Shown here piece by piece: positions 48,542-61,754 of a stretch of DNA of 64,000 bases (position 1 is its first letter; every line of letters starts with the position of its first letter). The stretch covers positions 881,600 to 945,599 of the forward strand of contig NW_004450324.1 of assembly GCF_000321225.1 (NCBI RefSeq), in the 5' to 3' direction. The stretch is from Odobenus rosmarus divergens. Lineage: Eukaryota > Chordata > Mammalia > Carnivora > Odobenidae. Position numbers and translations under genes: made by a program. The notes under the pieces are model-generated. The model saw only the letters and a program-made list of their open reading frames with translations, was not told the DNA's origin and did not search any database.

Positions 48542-49689
48542 TGAGAGGGCATGTCAGCCCTCCTCTGCCGAAAAGCTCATCTGTTGATGATTTTAATTGG
48601 TGCCAAAGAGGTGAAGTACATGCTGATCTGTGGCAAGTCGAGGGAAAATTTGGGTAGAGACACAATGAATTTCTTATGCAACCTCCCTTTTATGTGCACA
48701 GTTGGATCATGTTTGCTTGAAATTTTTTGCACAGTTCATTTCCTTCAAGGGCAAAGGCATTGGCAATTTCTATGCTTGGCTAGAAGACTACGCAAATAAT
48801 TACTGCATGTCAAATAGTCCTTAAAGCCATGCATTTTAATTTAAAATAGACTGTGGCTTTTTGACTATTTTATTGGGTCTTTGAGAAAAATGGATGAGTA
48901 AACATCTGGGCAGGAAAAATTTATGTGATATGACAGGTTATTTTCTGGATACAGGCTTTTACATAAAAATATTTTGATATTTCTTTATTAGCAGAGAGAA
49001 TGACATATACAGACAGAGAAGGAAATACATGAACTATATGAAATCTGCAAGGAAACCTGTTTTTTGGCTATAAGGCAAGAATGCAGACAAGGAGGTCACT
49101 TGGGTAATAGAACTGTATTAGGAATAAGTCATATTTTTATGGACAAGAGAATACAGTTGAGAACACCAGGGAATCACTCATGTAATAGGAAGATAAAAAT
49201 CATCTTTAAGGGGCTTTTCACTGATCAGGAAAAAGGTTTGTTGAAAACAGAGCATTCAGTAGAAATATGAGGGAAGCACCCAAACAAACATGTAGATTGG
49301 GAATAAACAGAAGGGCAGCTCAGAGAGACCCAGGGGTCCAAGTCTGCAGTGAGGTGCTGGAGGTAGAGGACGAAGTCTGCAAGGATTCAAGAGTCCCTGC
49401 AAAGCAATGAAGTCCGAGCCGGCAGTGGAGGGGGAGGGTAGGTCGAGTGTTTGCTCTCCTACCATTCAGATCCTTGTCTTCTCTCATCATGTCCTCCTCA
49501 TAAGGAACCTTCTTCACAGGCTACAAATGGCACCTTGGATTTCTCTTAGAGGCCTCCCCCATCATTTAACAGCGCCATCATCATGCGGATCCAATGTCTA
49601 TATGCACCTTCCCAACCTCTGCTGCCACCCCTGGAGGAAATGCTTTGACTGCCTGTTAAAATCTTTTTGGATGTTTTTTTAAAAATTCA

Positions 49690-49810
49690 GGATCTTCGTC
49701 CTACCCCAGACAAATTAAGTTTCTGGTGATGGGCCCCAAGCATTGGTAATTTAAAAAATACTTTTCAAGTGATTCCAATGGGCAGCTGGGGTTGAGAATC
49801 ATTATTATAA
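49690..49810. repeat. MER5-type DNA transposon relic
   Basis: GATTCCAATGGGCAGCTGGG followed by GTTGAGAATCATT matches the conserved end of MER5 elements (hAT non-autonomous). The left part is diverged. Confidence 0.65.
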
Positions 49811-50270
49811 AGAAATGTATACATTATCTGTTCTCCTTTCAGCCTTAAGCCCCTCCTCCTGCCCAAAGTCAACCTGAAAGAAGCTTCAATGACATCGAAT
49901 ATGTAAATTATTGCATATAACTGGATTTTCTTGTTCAATTCAATTTTTACAACAACTGATGTATCTTCTCAAGACTTCAGAGAATCTCTCTGTAATGAAA
50001 GAACCCTAATCTAGTGAGAAATTTATAAAGCTGATAACAGTTGTATACAACCTTGGTATTGTGGTCCAGAAGAGGTGAAGCAATGGTGACGACTGAAATA
50101 TGTGCCTCGTAAAGCAGGGCATGCTGATGGCAACCTCCCTCACCAGGTTTTCTGTGGTGCTCCTCTGGAAGGGGTTAAAATACAGCCTTGTTTCTGTGGA
50201 TGAGAACTCTGGTTTGACAGTCAAAGTGGGATGGCAAGTGGCACCAGGTCATTTTTCAGAAAGTGATTTT

Positions 50271-50470
50271 ATTTTATTTTATTTTATTTATATAAGAGAG
50301 AGAGAGGGCGAGTGAGCATGAGCAGGGGGAGGAGGGACAGAAGCAGAGGAGAGGGAGAAGCAGACTCCCGGCTGAGTGAGAAGCCTTCTGCAGGGCTCAA
50401 TACCAGGACTCTGAGATCATGACCTGAGCCAAAGGCAGCCATTTAACCGACTGAGCCACCCAGGCGCCCC
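50271..50470 (-). mobile_element. CAN-SINE with adjacent C-tract
   Basis: A minus copy with tail TTTTATTTTATTTTATTTA. It is flanked by AGAAAGTGATTTT at 50258-50270 and AGGAAGTGACTTT at 50483-50495. A run of C and A (50471-50482) separates the head from the right flank. Confidence 0.93.
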
Positions 50471-52609
50471 CCCCCACCCCCGAGGAAGTGACTTTAAATG
50501 GCTACCAGGAAATGAATATTCATGTCTATCCACAGTGAGAGATTTACCAGTCTCCTTTATCATTCTTATCATTTCAGCAGGAGGAGAACCAGGAAAAGGT
50601 CAGCCAGCACTGGCTCTCTCCACCCGCAGAGAGTTTTGCTCTTCCCCCAGGCATCCCAGGATTACACCTTTGGTTCTCCCACTAGTGTGCTAATCTGATC
50701 TGAATGATGTATGTGTTGGGATAAAATCAAATGTGCTGAAAGCTCTGTTGTGCTTTAGAATCCCTTGCATTCTATGCTCTTCCAATTTTTTGCCTTCAAA
50801 AATACTCTCTCTTATTATCCAGTTTTAACTTCACAATAGTTCAGTAATCCTCATTTTAGTGTTGGAAAATGTGCAGGCAACCAGGCCCAGGTCATTTCTA
50901 TAGTGGAGGAGCTCTGTTTGGAGACTAAATTTTTATTTCCAGACCAATGCTTCTTCTTAGTCTAGGCTGTGTCTAGGTTGTTCAAAGCCAATATTGGTGA
51001 GATTTTAAACAGTGGCAAAATGAATAAAAGCTAATGCTATGACCAGCTTATTTCAAATGTTTTCAACTACCCAGACCCCCAATTCACCTGTATCGTTGTT
51101 CTAACTATGAAGTTTTTCTGTGTAGTCCTGAGAGAAAATTGGTTGACACAGAAGCACATCTGACCAGCTGCCAGAGCATGAGGAGAACTTCATAGATACA
51201 ATCACCACTTTGAACTTCTCTTGGATGGCTTATCCCATCATTGGACAGCAGGGCCACTGTTGTTAGGGGGACTCAGTGGCCACTGTTACCTTCCCAGTCT
51301 CTGGCATCTTCTCTGAAGGAAGTATCAAGTAGCAGTCAGATGGACACTTCAGAGCTTAAAGCTGACTCTCGTTCCCATCCTTTGCTGATAGCCTTGCAAC
51401 CCAGCAGGCATCTTCTTCTCTGGGGACAGACAAAAGAAAGCCACTCAAATGAGAACAGACAGAGGTTATTTATTCTGAGTTTGCTATAGCAAGAGTCAGC
51501 TACCATCACTTGCATCTGACCAAGATTCAGAAGCAGGCAGGGACTAGAAAAGCTTTACTGTGTAGTGGGAATAAGGAGAGGCCTCAGGCATGCTCTGATC
51601 AGAGGTTGTTGGCACAGGCAAGCGGGAGATGAGTTAACTAGAAGCCGCACATTTTATGTGATGGGTTTGGGGAGCCTATTTAGCTTTCTCTGGTTGATCC
51701 TGAGTAGGAAGCTGGGGCAAAAATAGGGAAGCTGGCAGTCATTGACCAAATCCTGACCATTCTGGGCAGATTGCTTCAGAGGTTTTGGGTCAGAATTCTG
51801 TTGTCATATTTGGTCTGGCCATTGTCCACTTGAAAATTCAGTCCCTCACAAAACAAATTGAGTAAGTATGTGTCAGAAGAAATTGATGTGGCATCCCACC
51901 AAGAAATAAGGGAATCTCTTGTCTATCCTATAATTCTACAATTCTTATTATTCATTGAGTCAAAAAGAGAGCATAGTCTTGCTTACCAAAGATAAATGAA
52001 TTTATTCAGGTATGCGCTACTCTGTATGAGGCATTAGCCTTGACTAATCAGAGTCTATGCTTCCGGCTTTTTTGTTTTTCATATTCAGGTTCTATAATTT
52101 CCATAATCTCTTTAATGAGCCATGAGGAAGGACATTACTCCTCTTTATTCTTTTTCTGAGAAGAGTTTAGGCTACATATTTCATCATATTCATTTTCTTC
52201 AGAAATGTCTTTTCCCTAAACCAGGGTATGAATGACTTCAAATACATTTTGTCTTACAATTAAAAATTCAACTTCATGCTCATTCAGTCCCTCAGAGTCT
52301 GTGGACTGTGATGAATTTAGCTGCACGTTAGTTTTTCATCTTAGGTAGTTAATTTAGAGAGACTGTCTCCTGAGGACTATCTAGTTCTATAGACTGTGGT
52401 ATAATTAACTGAAGTAAAAGCACTTTGATTTCTTTTGCCTTTTAACAAGACCTGCTTAGTCTTTTTATTCCCTATAGTTTATCATTTTTAGTCTTTTCAT
52501 ATCTCAGCTTATATGCACTTCCTTAGAGATGCCATCTCTGACCAGCATCCTTGCCATTCCTTTGACAGTGCTTTCTCTCAAACACTCTTTTCTTTTAAGG
52601 GATTATATT

Positions 52610-52955
52610 AGTCTGTTGGGACTGACACAGAAAGCAATAGACTGGGTGGTTTAAACAACAGAAATTTATTTTCTCACAGTTCTGGAAGCTGCATGTCCCA
52701 GGTGTCTGCAGGAATAGCTTCTTCTGAAGCCTCTCTCCTTGGCTTGTAGATGGCCATTTTCTTTCTGTGTCTTCACATGGTCATCCTTTGTTGGGATGTC
52801 CACCAGTCATATTGGGTTAGGTCCCATCCTAATGACTTCATTTTAACTTAGTTAACTCTTTAAAGACCCTATCTCCATTGTCACATTCTGAGGTACTGGG
52901 GTTAAGACTTCAATATACGAATTTTGGGGGATGAAATTCAGCCCGTACCAGGGAT
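52610..52955. repeat. Old interspersed repeat, family unassigned
   Basis: ATTAGTCTGTTGGGACTGAC, AGACTGGGTGGTTTAAACAA, CAGAAATTTATTTTCTCACA and a final AATTTTGGGGGATGAAATTC are strongly reminiscent of a common mammalian repeat that I cannot assign with certainty (LTR-like or DNA transposon). Confidence 0.7.
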
Positions 52956-53989
52956 TTACTTAACAATGATTTGAGCTTATGTCTTTAATCTCTCTTTCCT
53001 GTACTATAGTGCAAGCTCCATAAAATAAGAGATCATGTTTGCTTTGTGTACCAGCCACCAGCATAGACCCCAGCACAAGACCATGCTGGGGTTGATTTCC
53101 CCGGAAGCTTGCACGAGCCCCTCCTATGGCAGGTTATTGCTGGGAGCTGCTGGGAGTTGTACAGCATATTAATAATTTTATATTCTTTTTTATTAAAGAG
53201 AGGCCCCAATATTAGAAGAGTTTTACCTCTCACAAAACCTGGACCTGCACCTGGGTCTTCCCTTGTTATTCACTAAATATCTCTTTATTGAATGAATGAA
53301 TTATTAAACAAAACTTGATGTGAGTGCTAACTTATGTAAAGAGGCTTAAAAAAGGTTTGTTATTCAGTTAGTCTCAACTCAAATGCATTTTTTCCACAAA
53401 GATGTTGTAAAGTGGCTGGCTCAAGAATGCTTCTTTAAGATGGAGAAAATTATATATAATGTTTACCTAAGAAAAAAGTAATATATGTACACATCTGCTT
53501 ATGTTTAAAGAGAGTAGAAGAACAAATAATTTTTTAAAGTTCTCTATAAAGAAAAGAAGGGGATAGAGTGAATGGGAAAAGCTAGATTTCTTTAAATATA
53601 CTTATTTTCTAGAGTTGACTTTGAAACCATGTAAATATTTCACATAATTATAAAACTAAAATTTAAAAAGCAGTTAATGTAAAATTTTGCCATCTGCCAG
53701 CAGAGTTGCCAGGGCTTAGGGTAAGGATGCTCTCCAGTACTTATCCTGTGTGGTTCCCAGCAAGAGAGAGAGGCAGGGAATTGGTTCTTTTCTGGTACTA
53801 ATAATCTTCACGTAGAGTTTTTCCCTTCAATAACAGAGCCTGCCTCATACACTGAGTCATTTCAAAGTCAAGGTTGTTAGGATTAAGGTCTGTCCCAAAT
53901 CAGTTTACCAAATGATGGAACAAAGGCATGTCTAAGTTATGCAGCCCAAGATCCAAAAAAGTGGAGATCTACCTCTATCCTCCTTTTGA

Positions 53990-54150
53990 GGTTTTCTTTC
54001 TCAAAGTGTGGTCTATGGACCACCTGCTTCCTGCCACCTGCATATAGATTCCCAGGCCCATGCCAGACTATGGAATCAGACTCTTTGGGATCGAGGTCCA
54101 AAAATACGCATTTTAGTAAGCTTCCTATGTGGTTCTTCTACACATCAAAT
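53990..54150. repeat. MER5-type DNA transposon relic
   Basis: CTCAAAGTGTGGTCTATGGA, CCCAGGCCCATGCCAGACTA, GGAATCAGACTCTTTGGGAT and CGCATTTTAGTAAGCTTCCT follow the order of MER5 elements. Confidence 0.7.
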
Positions 54151-55021
54151 TGTTGAAGCTCCATCTTAATTCATCTCTGAATGAATGATGAATGATGATA
54201 CAAGCTGTCATATACCTCCTGTATGTCCTGTGTGTAGTTGACCCTTTCTTATACTACTTTCTCTACTTCTATGCTAAGGCATTTTTTCTCAGATCCCTTA
54301 TTTGGGGTCTGTATCATTCCCCCTTCTTCCCCATGGATGCAGACTTGGTGTGTTTTTGTTTCCCTCCTTTGGAATCTCCTTTCCATTCTTTCTCTCTCTC
54401 TTTTTTATTAAAGCCCATGGTAAACACTAAAAAAATATTAAAAATAAAAAATTAGTTATAATTAACATTCGTTGTTCTTATTTTGCCAAACAGTTTGTAA
54501 AAGTGAAGTTGACCTCCAATCATGAGATTCTTGAGCAGAGTAGAAGGAGGGCAAAGTGATAACATTTCACACATTTCACAAATATTCTGTTACTTCTCCT
54601 TTGAGCTCTGACATCTCTGCCTCTTCCTCCCTCCCTTTTCTCTCTCCTTCCTTTCTCTCCCCTTCCCTCTATTCCTCTTTCTCATGCTAAATCCATCCTC
54701 TCTCTTCTTTGTGTTAAATACTTACTGAGTTTAGTCTTTGAACTGGTCACGAACTTCAACCTTCCCCTGTACCCTGAGAACGAAGACAACTTCAAGACAG
54801 CAGAGCCAAATTCGAACGGTTCACCACCGCATCTTAGAATCAAGCCAGATGTCCTCCACATAATGAGAGTCTTCAGAAAATTGCACACCCACCCTACTCT
54901 TCAGGATCAAGAACTTTTCTTCCCGCTGTGGTAGAACTCTCCATTTAATTCCTTGGTGTTTTGTTCAAGGACTAGAACTCTGCCGTGCCAGTTAAAACAC
55001 TTTTGAGGGGAAGCAATCTTT

Positions 55022-55045
55022 AAAAGTGTGTGATTTGGTTCTAAT
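55022..55045. repeat. Left copy of L1 target-site duplication
   Basis: 24 bases starting AAAAGTGTGTGATTTGG. The identical 24 bases occur at 56113-56136, directly after the L1 poly-A tail. Confidence 0.95.
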
Positions 55046-56112
55046 GGCCAACAGACACATGAAAAAGTGCTCAACATTGCTCAGCATCAGGGAAATCCAA
55101 ATCAAAACCTCAATGAGATACCACCTCACACCAGTCAGAATGGCTAAAATTAACAAGTCAGGAAACGACAGATGTTGGCGGGGATGTGGAGAAAGGGGAA
55201 GCCTCCTACACTGTTGGTGGGAATGCAAGCTGGTGCAACCACTCTGGAAAACAGTATGGAGGTTCCTCAAACAGTTGAAAATAGAGCTACCATACGATCC
55301 AGCAATTGCACTACTGGGTATTTACCACAAAGATACAAATGTAGGGATCCGAAGGGGTACGTGCACCCCAATGTTTATAGCAGCAACGTCCACAATAGCC
55401 AAACTGTGGAAAGAGCCAAGATGTCCATCGACAGATGAATGGATAAAGAAGATGTGGTATATATACACAATGGAATATTATGCAGCCATCAAAAGGAATG
55501 AGATCTTGCCATTTGCAATGACGTGGATGGAACTGGAGGGTGTTATGCTGAGTGAAATAAGTCAATCAGAGAAAGACATGTATCATATGACCTCACTGAT
55601 ACGAGGAATTCTTAATCTCAGGAAACAAACTGAGTGTTGCTGGAGTGGTGGGGGGTGGGAGGGATGGGGTGGCTGGGTGATAGACATTGGGGAGGGTATG
55701 TGCTATGGTGAGCGCTGTGAATTGTGCAAGACTGTTGAATCACAGATCTGTACTTCTGAAACAAATAATACAACATATGTTAAGAAAAAAGAAAAAGAAG
55801 AAAGCAGGAGGGGAAGAATGAAGGGTAGTAAGTTGGAGGGGGAGACGAACCATGAGAGACGATGGACTCTGAAAAACAAACTGAGGGTTTTAGAGGGGAG
55901 GAGGGTGGGGGATGGGTTAGCCTGGTGATGGGTATTAAAGAGGGCACATTCTGCGTGGAGCACTGGGTGTTATGCACAAACAATGAATCATGGAACACTA
56001 CGTCAAGAACAAATGATGTAATGTATGGTGATTAACATAACAATAAAAAATTTAAAAAAAAGAAAAAAAACTCCTACTAAATAAACTTTGAGTTACCTAT
56101 TTAGGAAAAAAA
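55046..56112 (+). mobile_element. 5'-truncated carnivore L1 with 3' transduction
   Basis: Starts at GGCCAACAGACACATGAAAA within the ORF2 3' part. The ORF2 C-terminal frame is open through 55928 (including [19 protein letters not shown] and [19 protein letters not shown]). A G-rich 3' UTR follows. The ORF2 end, 3' UTR and first A-rich tail (to 56070) precede a 35-base non-L1 segment (56071-56105) with AATAAA at 56080-56085 and a second poly-A (56106 on). The perfect 24-base target-site duplication and open frame mark a recent insertion. It is truncated and cannot move by itself. Confidence 0.95.
56071..56105 (+). mobile_element. Probable L1 3'-transduced segment
   Basis: 35 bases between two poly-A tracts, beginning CTCCTACTAAATAAACTTTG. 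Its own AATAAA lies 20 bases before the second poly-A, the normal spacing for cleavage. It lies inside the target-site duplication, so it arrived with the L1. Confidence 0.85.
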
Positions 56113-56561
56113 AAAAGTGTGTGATTTGGTTCTAATATTAGCTGAATCTCTTTGGCCACTAGCCCAAGAGTCCATGACCTGAATTTGACCTATTTAGAGG
56201 TCATCAAACTTTCTGAAGTCATATGCAAAATATTAGTGCATGTGCATGTTACTTGGAAGAAGGCCACGGCTTTCACAGGATTCTCAATGGAATCCCTGGC
56301 CCAAGTGAGTTAAGTATAGCGTAAGGTTCACTGGAATCCCATCTAATTTCCATGGTGCCTACACCCAGGATCCTTTCATTTCCTGTTTCTTCAGAGTTAT
56401 CTTCAGTACTCCAATCTCCCCAGCATGATTTGCTTGTCTGAATGACTCCCTTCCTCTTAATGACTTTTTAAAAATCTTTTAATACTATAGCCAGTCTCAA
56501 AACTCTGTACTGTTGCCTTTTTTCAGTTAACTCCAATGGTTGAATAATTCCAGTTCTTTCT

Positions 56562-56766
56562 TTCTTTTTTTTTTTTTAAAGATTTTATTTATTTATTTGA
56601 CAGAGAGAGAGAGCACAAACAGGGGAAGTGGCAGGCTGAGGCAGAGGGAGAAGCAGGCTCCCCGCAGAGCCAGGGGGAGCCTGATGTGGGACTTGATCCC
56701 AGGACCCTGGGATCATGACCTGAGCCGAAGGCAGTCACTCAACCAACTGAGCCACCCAGGCGCCCC
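56562..56766 (-). mobile_element. CAN-SINE, minus orientation
   Basis: A complete minus copy with poly-T from 56562, AGAGAGAGAGAGCACAAACA body and CACCCAGGCGCCCC head. No clear target-site duplication. Confidence 0.94.
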
Positions 56767-57609
56767 TTTCCAAAACTTTCTTACTCTGATTCATTTAGGT
56801 TTTCCTGGGGTTTCAATTGGCAGTAAATCCTGCCAGTTTTACTTAGATTGCAACCTGTAGGACAGAGGCTAGAATTCCATTAATATGCTCCGCATGCCAA
56901 ATATATAGCCACAAGATATATTCTTAACATGAGATGAACCATTCATCTCTGAGGTATAGTGCTCTTTGCAATTCAACATCATTCAGAGATATTTGACTTT
57001 AGCTTGTGTCACTAGTGCAGTGGTAGTAAACAAAAGCGTATTTTGGAGGCATTGACCTTTATGTCTTTGTGCGTGGTCATTAACCTTTTACGACAAGCTT
57101 ATCTGCCTGCTGTCAAATAATTGTATTTGAAATCTCTCCAGTGGCACCCTGTAATGTAAAATGGATTTATTTCAGACTGAGTTGAGACCGTAGTGACTTT
57201 CAGAAAAGAATTACTTCCATTCCGGTTAGGATTCCGGGAATACTGGCATTCCATGATGACACTGTTATAAGTGACCCGGCTTTTGATTTTCTAGGTACCC
57301 CCTCCACTTGTCTCATTATTCATTCTTCTCTACAAATGGTCGTGAACTATACATTCATAAACTTTTCCTTGGATCACCAAAGGACCCAACAGAGCAGCCC
57401 ATTGGGCAATACTATTCTTTTTCTTCATAGTACAGTTAAGACACTTTGCACCTGGGTTCCTTTTTATAGATGGCCCAAAGAATACCTACTGTAGGTATTC
57501 TCAAACTTTACTGTACATCAGGATCTTTATTACTATATAAAATGTCTTTTGTATGTTTGGAAAATGTACACTTTCTTTTCTTTGAAGTGTTGATGTCCTT
57601 CATATTTTT

Positions 57610-57950
57610 TATTTTAATGATTTTGAGGTATAAATGAACAATTTGAGGGATAATTTATATATCATAAAATTCACCATTGTAAATGTACAATTCAGTTATT
57701 TCTAGTAAATTTATGGAGTTGTGCAACCATTACCACAAACAAGTTTAGAATGTCTCCATCACTGTGGAATGTTCCCTTGTGCCCTCATGCAGTTAATGTT
57801 TGCTTCCACTCCCAGCTCTAAGCAAAGACTGAACTGTCTCTGTGGATTTGCCTTATCTGGATATTTTATGCAAAGGGTATTTTACGCAAAGGACATTTTA
57901 TGCAATGGGAGTTATATAATATGTAGCCTTTTGTCTCTGACTTAATAATG
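57610..57950 (-). mobile_element. Old L1 3' fragment
   Basis: CATAAAATTCACCATTGTAA, GTTGTGCAACCATTACCACA and ATTTGCCTTATCTGGATATT match minus-oriented L1M 3' sequence, the same region as in 13450-13945. A small local repeat (TTTTATGCAAAGG / TTTTACGCAAAGG / TTTTATGCAATGG) lies at about 57864-57909. Confidence 0.72.
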
Positions 57951-60869
57951 TTTTTGAGTATTTTTAATACTCAAAATAATTATGTTTTTTAGTATTTTTT
58001 TCAGGAATAAATGCGTCTTAGTTTGCTGTAAGCTTTTGGGTTATTTCCAGGGCACTGAAATGGTTGTTTTTTATAATTTTGTCCAGTTTTATAGTTGCTT
58101 TTTTGGGGAAAGGATTTGGTGACTTCTTCACCCCACCATGCTGGAGGTCCTAGCCCTTTTTTAAATTTTAGGGAGGAAATGAAAGGCTCCAGGTAAAATC
58201 TGGCACTAAAGGTTGACTTCACTTTGGATATACTGTGCTTTGATCATAGCAATTATCATAAGAGACATTTTCTTGAATCATCTTTTCCAATGACTCCTGA
58301 CATAGGCCACGCAGAGATCTAGAGAATTTAAAGTTTTTGGTCAAGAGTCTTTTGAACACAGGCATTTTCTATTACTTGTTCTTAACCTGGAATCTGCCCA
58401 AAGAGCTTTCCTCTCTTCTGAATTCATAGTAACTCTTTATCATTTTTAATTTTCTCAGTGAACAGATATTGAAAGTACAAGTACTAGCTAGCATTTGGGG
58501 AGTTCAGTATAAATGTATATGTCATAAAGGGATCCTTATATCCAGAAAAGTGGAAAACTTTTAATCTTAACCATGGCATTGCTTTTATCATTTTAATCCT
58601 GAGTTCTGCCCCAAGATTAAAGGTATCTATTCAGCAAGGGTATGTGCCATAGAGGACAATGACCTTTCTTCCTGTACCCCATGATCCTTCACCCACTGGA
58701 GAAAGAATCAAGTTTCCAGAGAAGGAGCAATGGAGTTTCAGTCAGTCTGACCAAGGCTCCTGTAACCATGGCCCAGAAGCTCCCAGACTGGAAATACGTA
58801 CCTACTTCCTACTACCCCCTCCCCTGACCTGGGTTACAGACCATATATATCCCAGAGAATAAAGTGCCCCTCTCAGCACATGGCACATAATAGATATCCC
58901 CAAACTCCTGGCTGGGTTGAAATGAAAGGCAGGTATGTATGATGATAGTGATGATGGTGGTGTTGTATGGAGTTGTGATAGGGGAACTTCTGCTTCTTCC
59001 TTTTTAAAGCCAAGGAAGCTGTGCTGAACAGAAAGAAAAGCTGGTTGTTTCTAACTACATTTGGTGGAATAGAGAGAAACCATTCACCTTTTCTTCCAGA
59101 GAGGATCATTTTGACGAATGACACAAAAGTTTCTCCCTCACTCCTTGGTTGGGGATGAGCCCTGAGAAAGAATAAAAGAGAGTGGACACCCAGGGGCTGC
59201 CCTAAAGTCTGCACATCAGTGGGACAACCACTTGCCCCAGTCCAAGGTCCAGTAAGTAATTCAGCAAGCTGGTGGTCCAGTCAGCACCCCTCCATGAATC
59301 TTGTTAAGTACTGTATTCACTAGCCTGGACCAGTGAAAACCTTAGAAACAAGCATCATTATTCATTCAGCTCAAGTTCTGAGATGCCAATAGATACGATT
59401 TTGCTTTAAGATAAATATTATCAGAAATCAGAAGTCCTTGAATAAATATCTGTGAAATGAAAGGAGATATTACAGCAAACTATATGTCTAAGCTTATTAA
59501 TAACAGTCCCTTGGCTGGAATCTGACTCATGTTGTGATGTGTTAAATGTTGGTAATAATTTGTCCTGATTTTGTTGGTCTGAATTAGCTCTTAGGATAGA
59601 GTACCCAATACCAGGTACCCCTGAGCATGTTATTTACACATATGTTTTATTGTTGGTGTTTGAATCCTTAACAGCAATGAAAGAAAATAGTAGTAAAGAC
59701 TTTTTGGCCTATAATCAAGGGCTTTATTTTCACAAACATGCCATGGTCAGAGATGAAAATAATAATTTTAACTCCATCGTACAAGCCATATATATTTTCC
59801 ATTCTTTAAAGTGTATATCCTCTGTGTTCTTTTCCTATTTTTCTTTCCTCCTCAGCTTTATCAAGAAGGATGCAAATAGTGAATCAATTTCATTCACTTG
59901 GAGTTCCTGACCAGTATCCCTGCATCTTGTCCATCCTTTAGGAAATTCAGGTTGAATAGCTTGTGCCTCTTTCTGGTCCTCAGATGATTTTAATGGAGTT
60001 CTAGTTCCTTCCCGTTTGAAATTCTGCAAGATAGCAATGTTCTATAGGCCACCCAAAATATTGTCAGAAAAGCTGGAAGAGTAGAAAAGAAGAGATCTTC
60101 TGTATACCACAAGAATCGATTCTGAGGACCATCTGGATGTTTCTGCCCACTAATAATTGGAGTCAACTTAGCAAGAATAATCCACTAAAGAAGGCAGAAA
60201 AATGAGTCAGCTGCAAGATGTTCACCTTAGTCTAAGAGATATAGTTGTAGCCTTGTGTCAGTGGTGAATATCTCAAAGCCTTGCTAATAAACTCTTTTTT
60301 TTTTCCATTTTGCTCATAGATCGGTCATGCTTTGCCAGATTCTATCAGGAATGCATTAGAGAGATGGTCCAAGCATTATTTCAAGCTGGGGAAATAATTT
60401 ATTATCTTGAACTAGTAATGGCCTAAAGAAGTTACTGAAACTGTTTTCAGACTATTGTTTGAAATTTAGTATCTATATGTTGAAACTAAAATTGTTTGTG
60501 AGATATTGGCAAATTCTTAAATGGATAATGCTAAATAACCACACCTAACTAATTAATTCAACTTGGATTGGGTGGAAGGAATATATTCTATACTTATCCA
60601 GACATAGCAGTATGCATGTTTCCTTAAGATCAAAATTCAAGAAGTAGTGTGATTGTCTTGTAATGGGAGCAATATGCTTTGCCTTGGCTAAAGTGAGTAT
60701 TCAATTGCAATAATTTCTCTTATTCTTGGCCAACTTAGATTTTGTTCTATTTAAAGTCTTACTTATATGTGTTTTAATATGACAGTCTATTGCACAGGAA
60801 GTAGGTAGGGTATAAAATCACGAAAACAAGAAACCATTTTGAGTACTTATAGGGACCTCTTCTAAGGCA

Positions 60870-61065
60870 TTTACATTTATAATCTCTTTTAGTCTTCACA
60901 TTGGGTATATGAAAGAAGAAGGTATTATTATTGTTACCCTCACTTTACAGATGAGGAAACTGAGGTCCAATAGGCCAAGTAACTTGCCCAACATAAAACT
61001 TAGTAAATGATGGAGCCTGGATTTCAAACTCAGGCAGTCTTACTGCAGAGTTGGAGCAGTTAGCC
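60870..61065 (-). repeat. MIR SINE
   Basis: CACTTTACAGATGAGGAAAC and TGAGGTCCAATAGGCCAAGT, then TGGAGCCTGGATTTCAAACT: the reverse complement of MIR, well preserved in its core. Confidence 0.85.
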
Positions 61066-61754
61066 ACTGTTGAATTGACTAAAGAAGTAACATGCCTACG
61101 GGATATTAACACTTGGATCTCCCAACAGTTTCCTCTCCTGCCTCACCTCTCTGCATCACCCTTCCCCCAGCACACCAAACAACCATGAAGATGATTTCCA
61201 TCCCACCAACAGCATCACCATTCTTACAGATATCAGAGTTGAAAACCTTGAATTACTTCTGGCTTCCCCGCCTCTTTTCACTTTTATCAGCAACACAGAC
61301 TATCAGAGAGGGTAGGTACCAAGAAACTTGTCCATGAAAAGTTTTGTGTCATTGAGTTTCTGCTGGGGCAAGGAATACCAGTATTAGGTACTGCACTTTG
61401 TTTCTGTTTCACATGGTCAAAAACAGAGACTTAAGAAATTTTGGAAATGTTCATATTAGAAGCCAGTAGACAGTAATGTTCCAACCACTTCCCAAAGAAA
61501 AGTTATTAAATGATGACACAGATTAAGCAATGGTATTTTTATTAGCTTTTTTTTTTAATTAACTTTAAGATACAGGGAGTATTAAAGAAGACGGAATATG
61601 CTTGGCAACAGAATGCAATTAAAGTTCAATATTTATATTTGTTGCAGAAGGCTTTATTTGAAACTGATGACTGCCTTGTGCTGGGGCGAGTCCCTCTGGA
61701 GCTATTAATTAGTATTTTACAAGCAGAGCTGAGAGTGAGACTGTCTCAGAAAAA

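Larger units (their letters stand above)
48542..55021. other. Intergenic G6PC2-SPC25, first part
   Basis: No gene recognised. It contains MER5-like pieces at 49690-49810 and 53990-54150, a CAN-SINE at 50271-50470, a possible LTR-like repeat at about 51490-51850, a dispersed repeat at 52610-52955 and an L2-like patch around 53000-53310. Confidence 0.65.
56137..61750. other. Intergenic G6PC2-SPC25, second part
   Basis: No gene recognised. It contains a CAN-SINE (56562-56766), an old L1 piece (57610-57950) and a MIR (60870-61065). 58600-58890 ends with a TATATAT/AATAAA cluster that could be an old LTR; not assigned. Confidence 0.65.

Noticed and set aside
55026..55928. Longest open frame of the window as a possible host gene
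   Set aside because: It is the C-terminal part of L1 ORF2 in a 5'-truncated insertion, extended into L1 3' UTR; it belongs to the mobile element.
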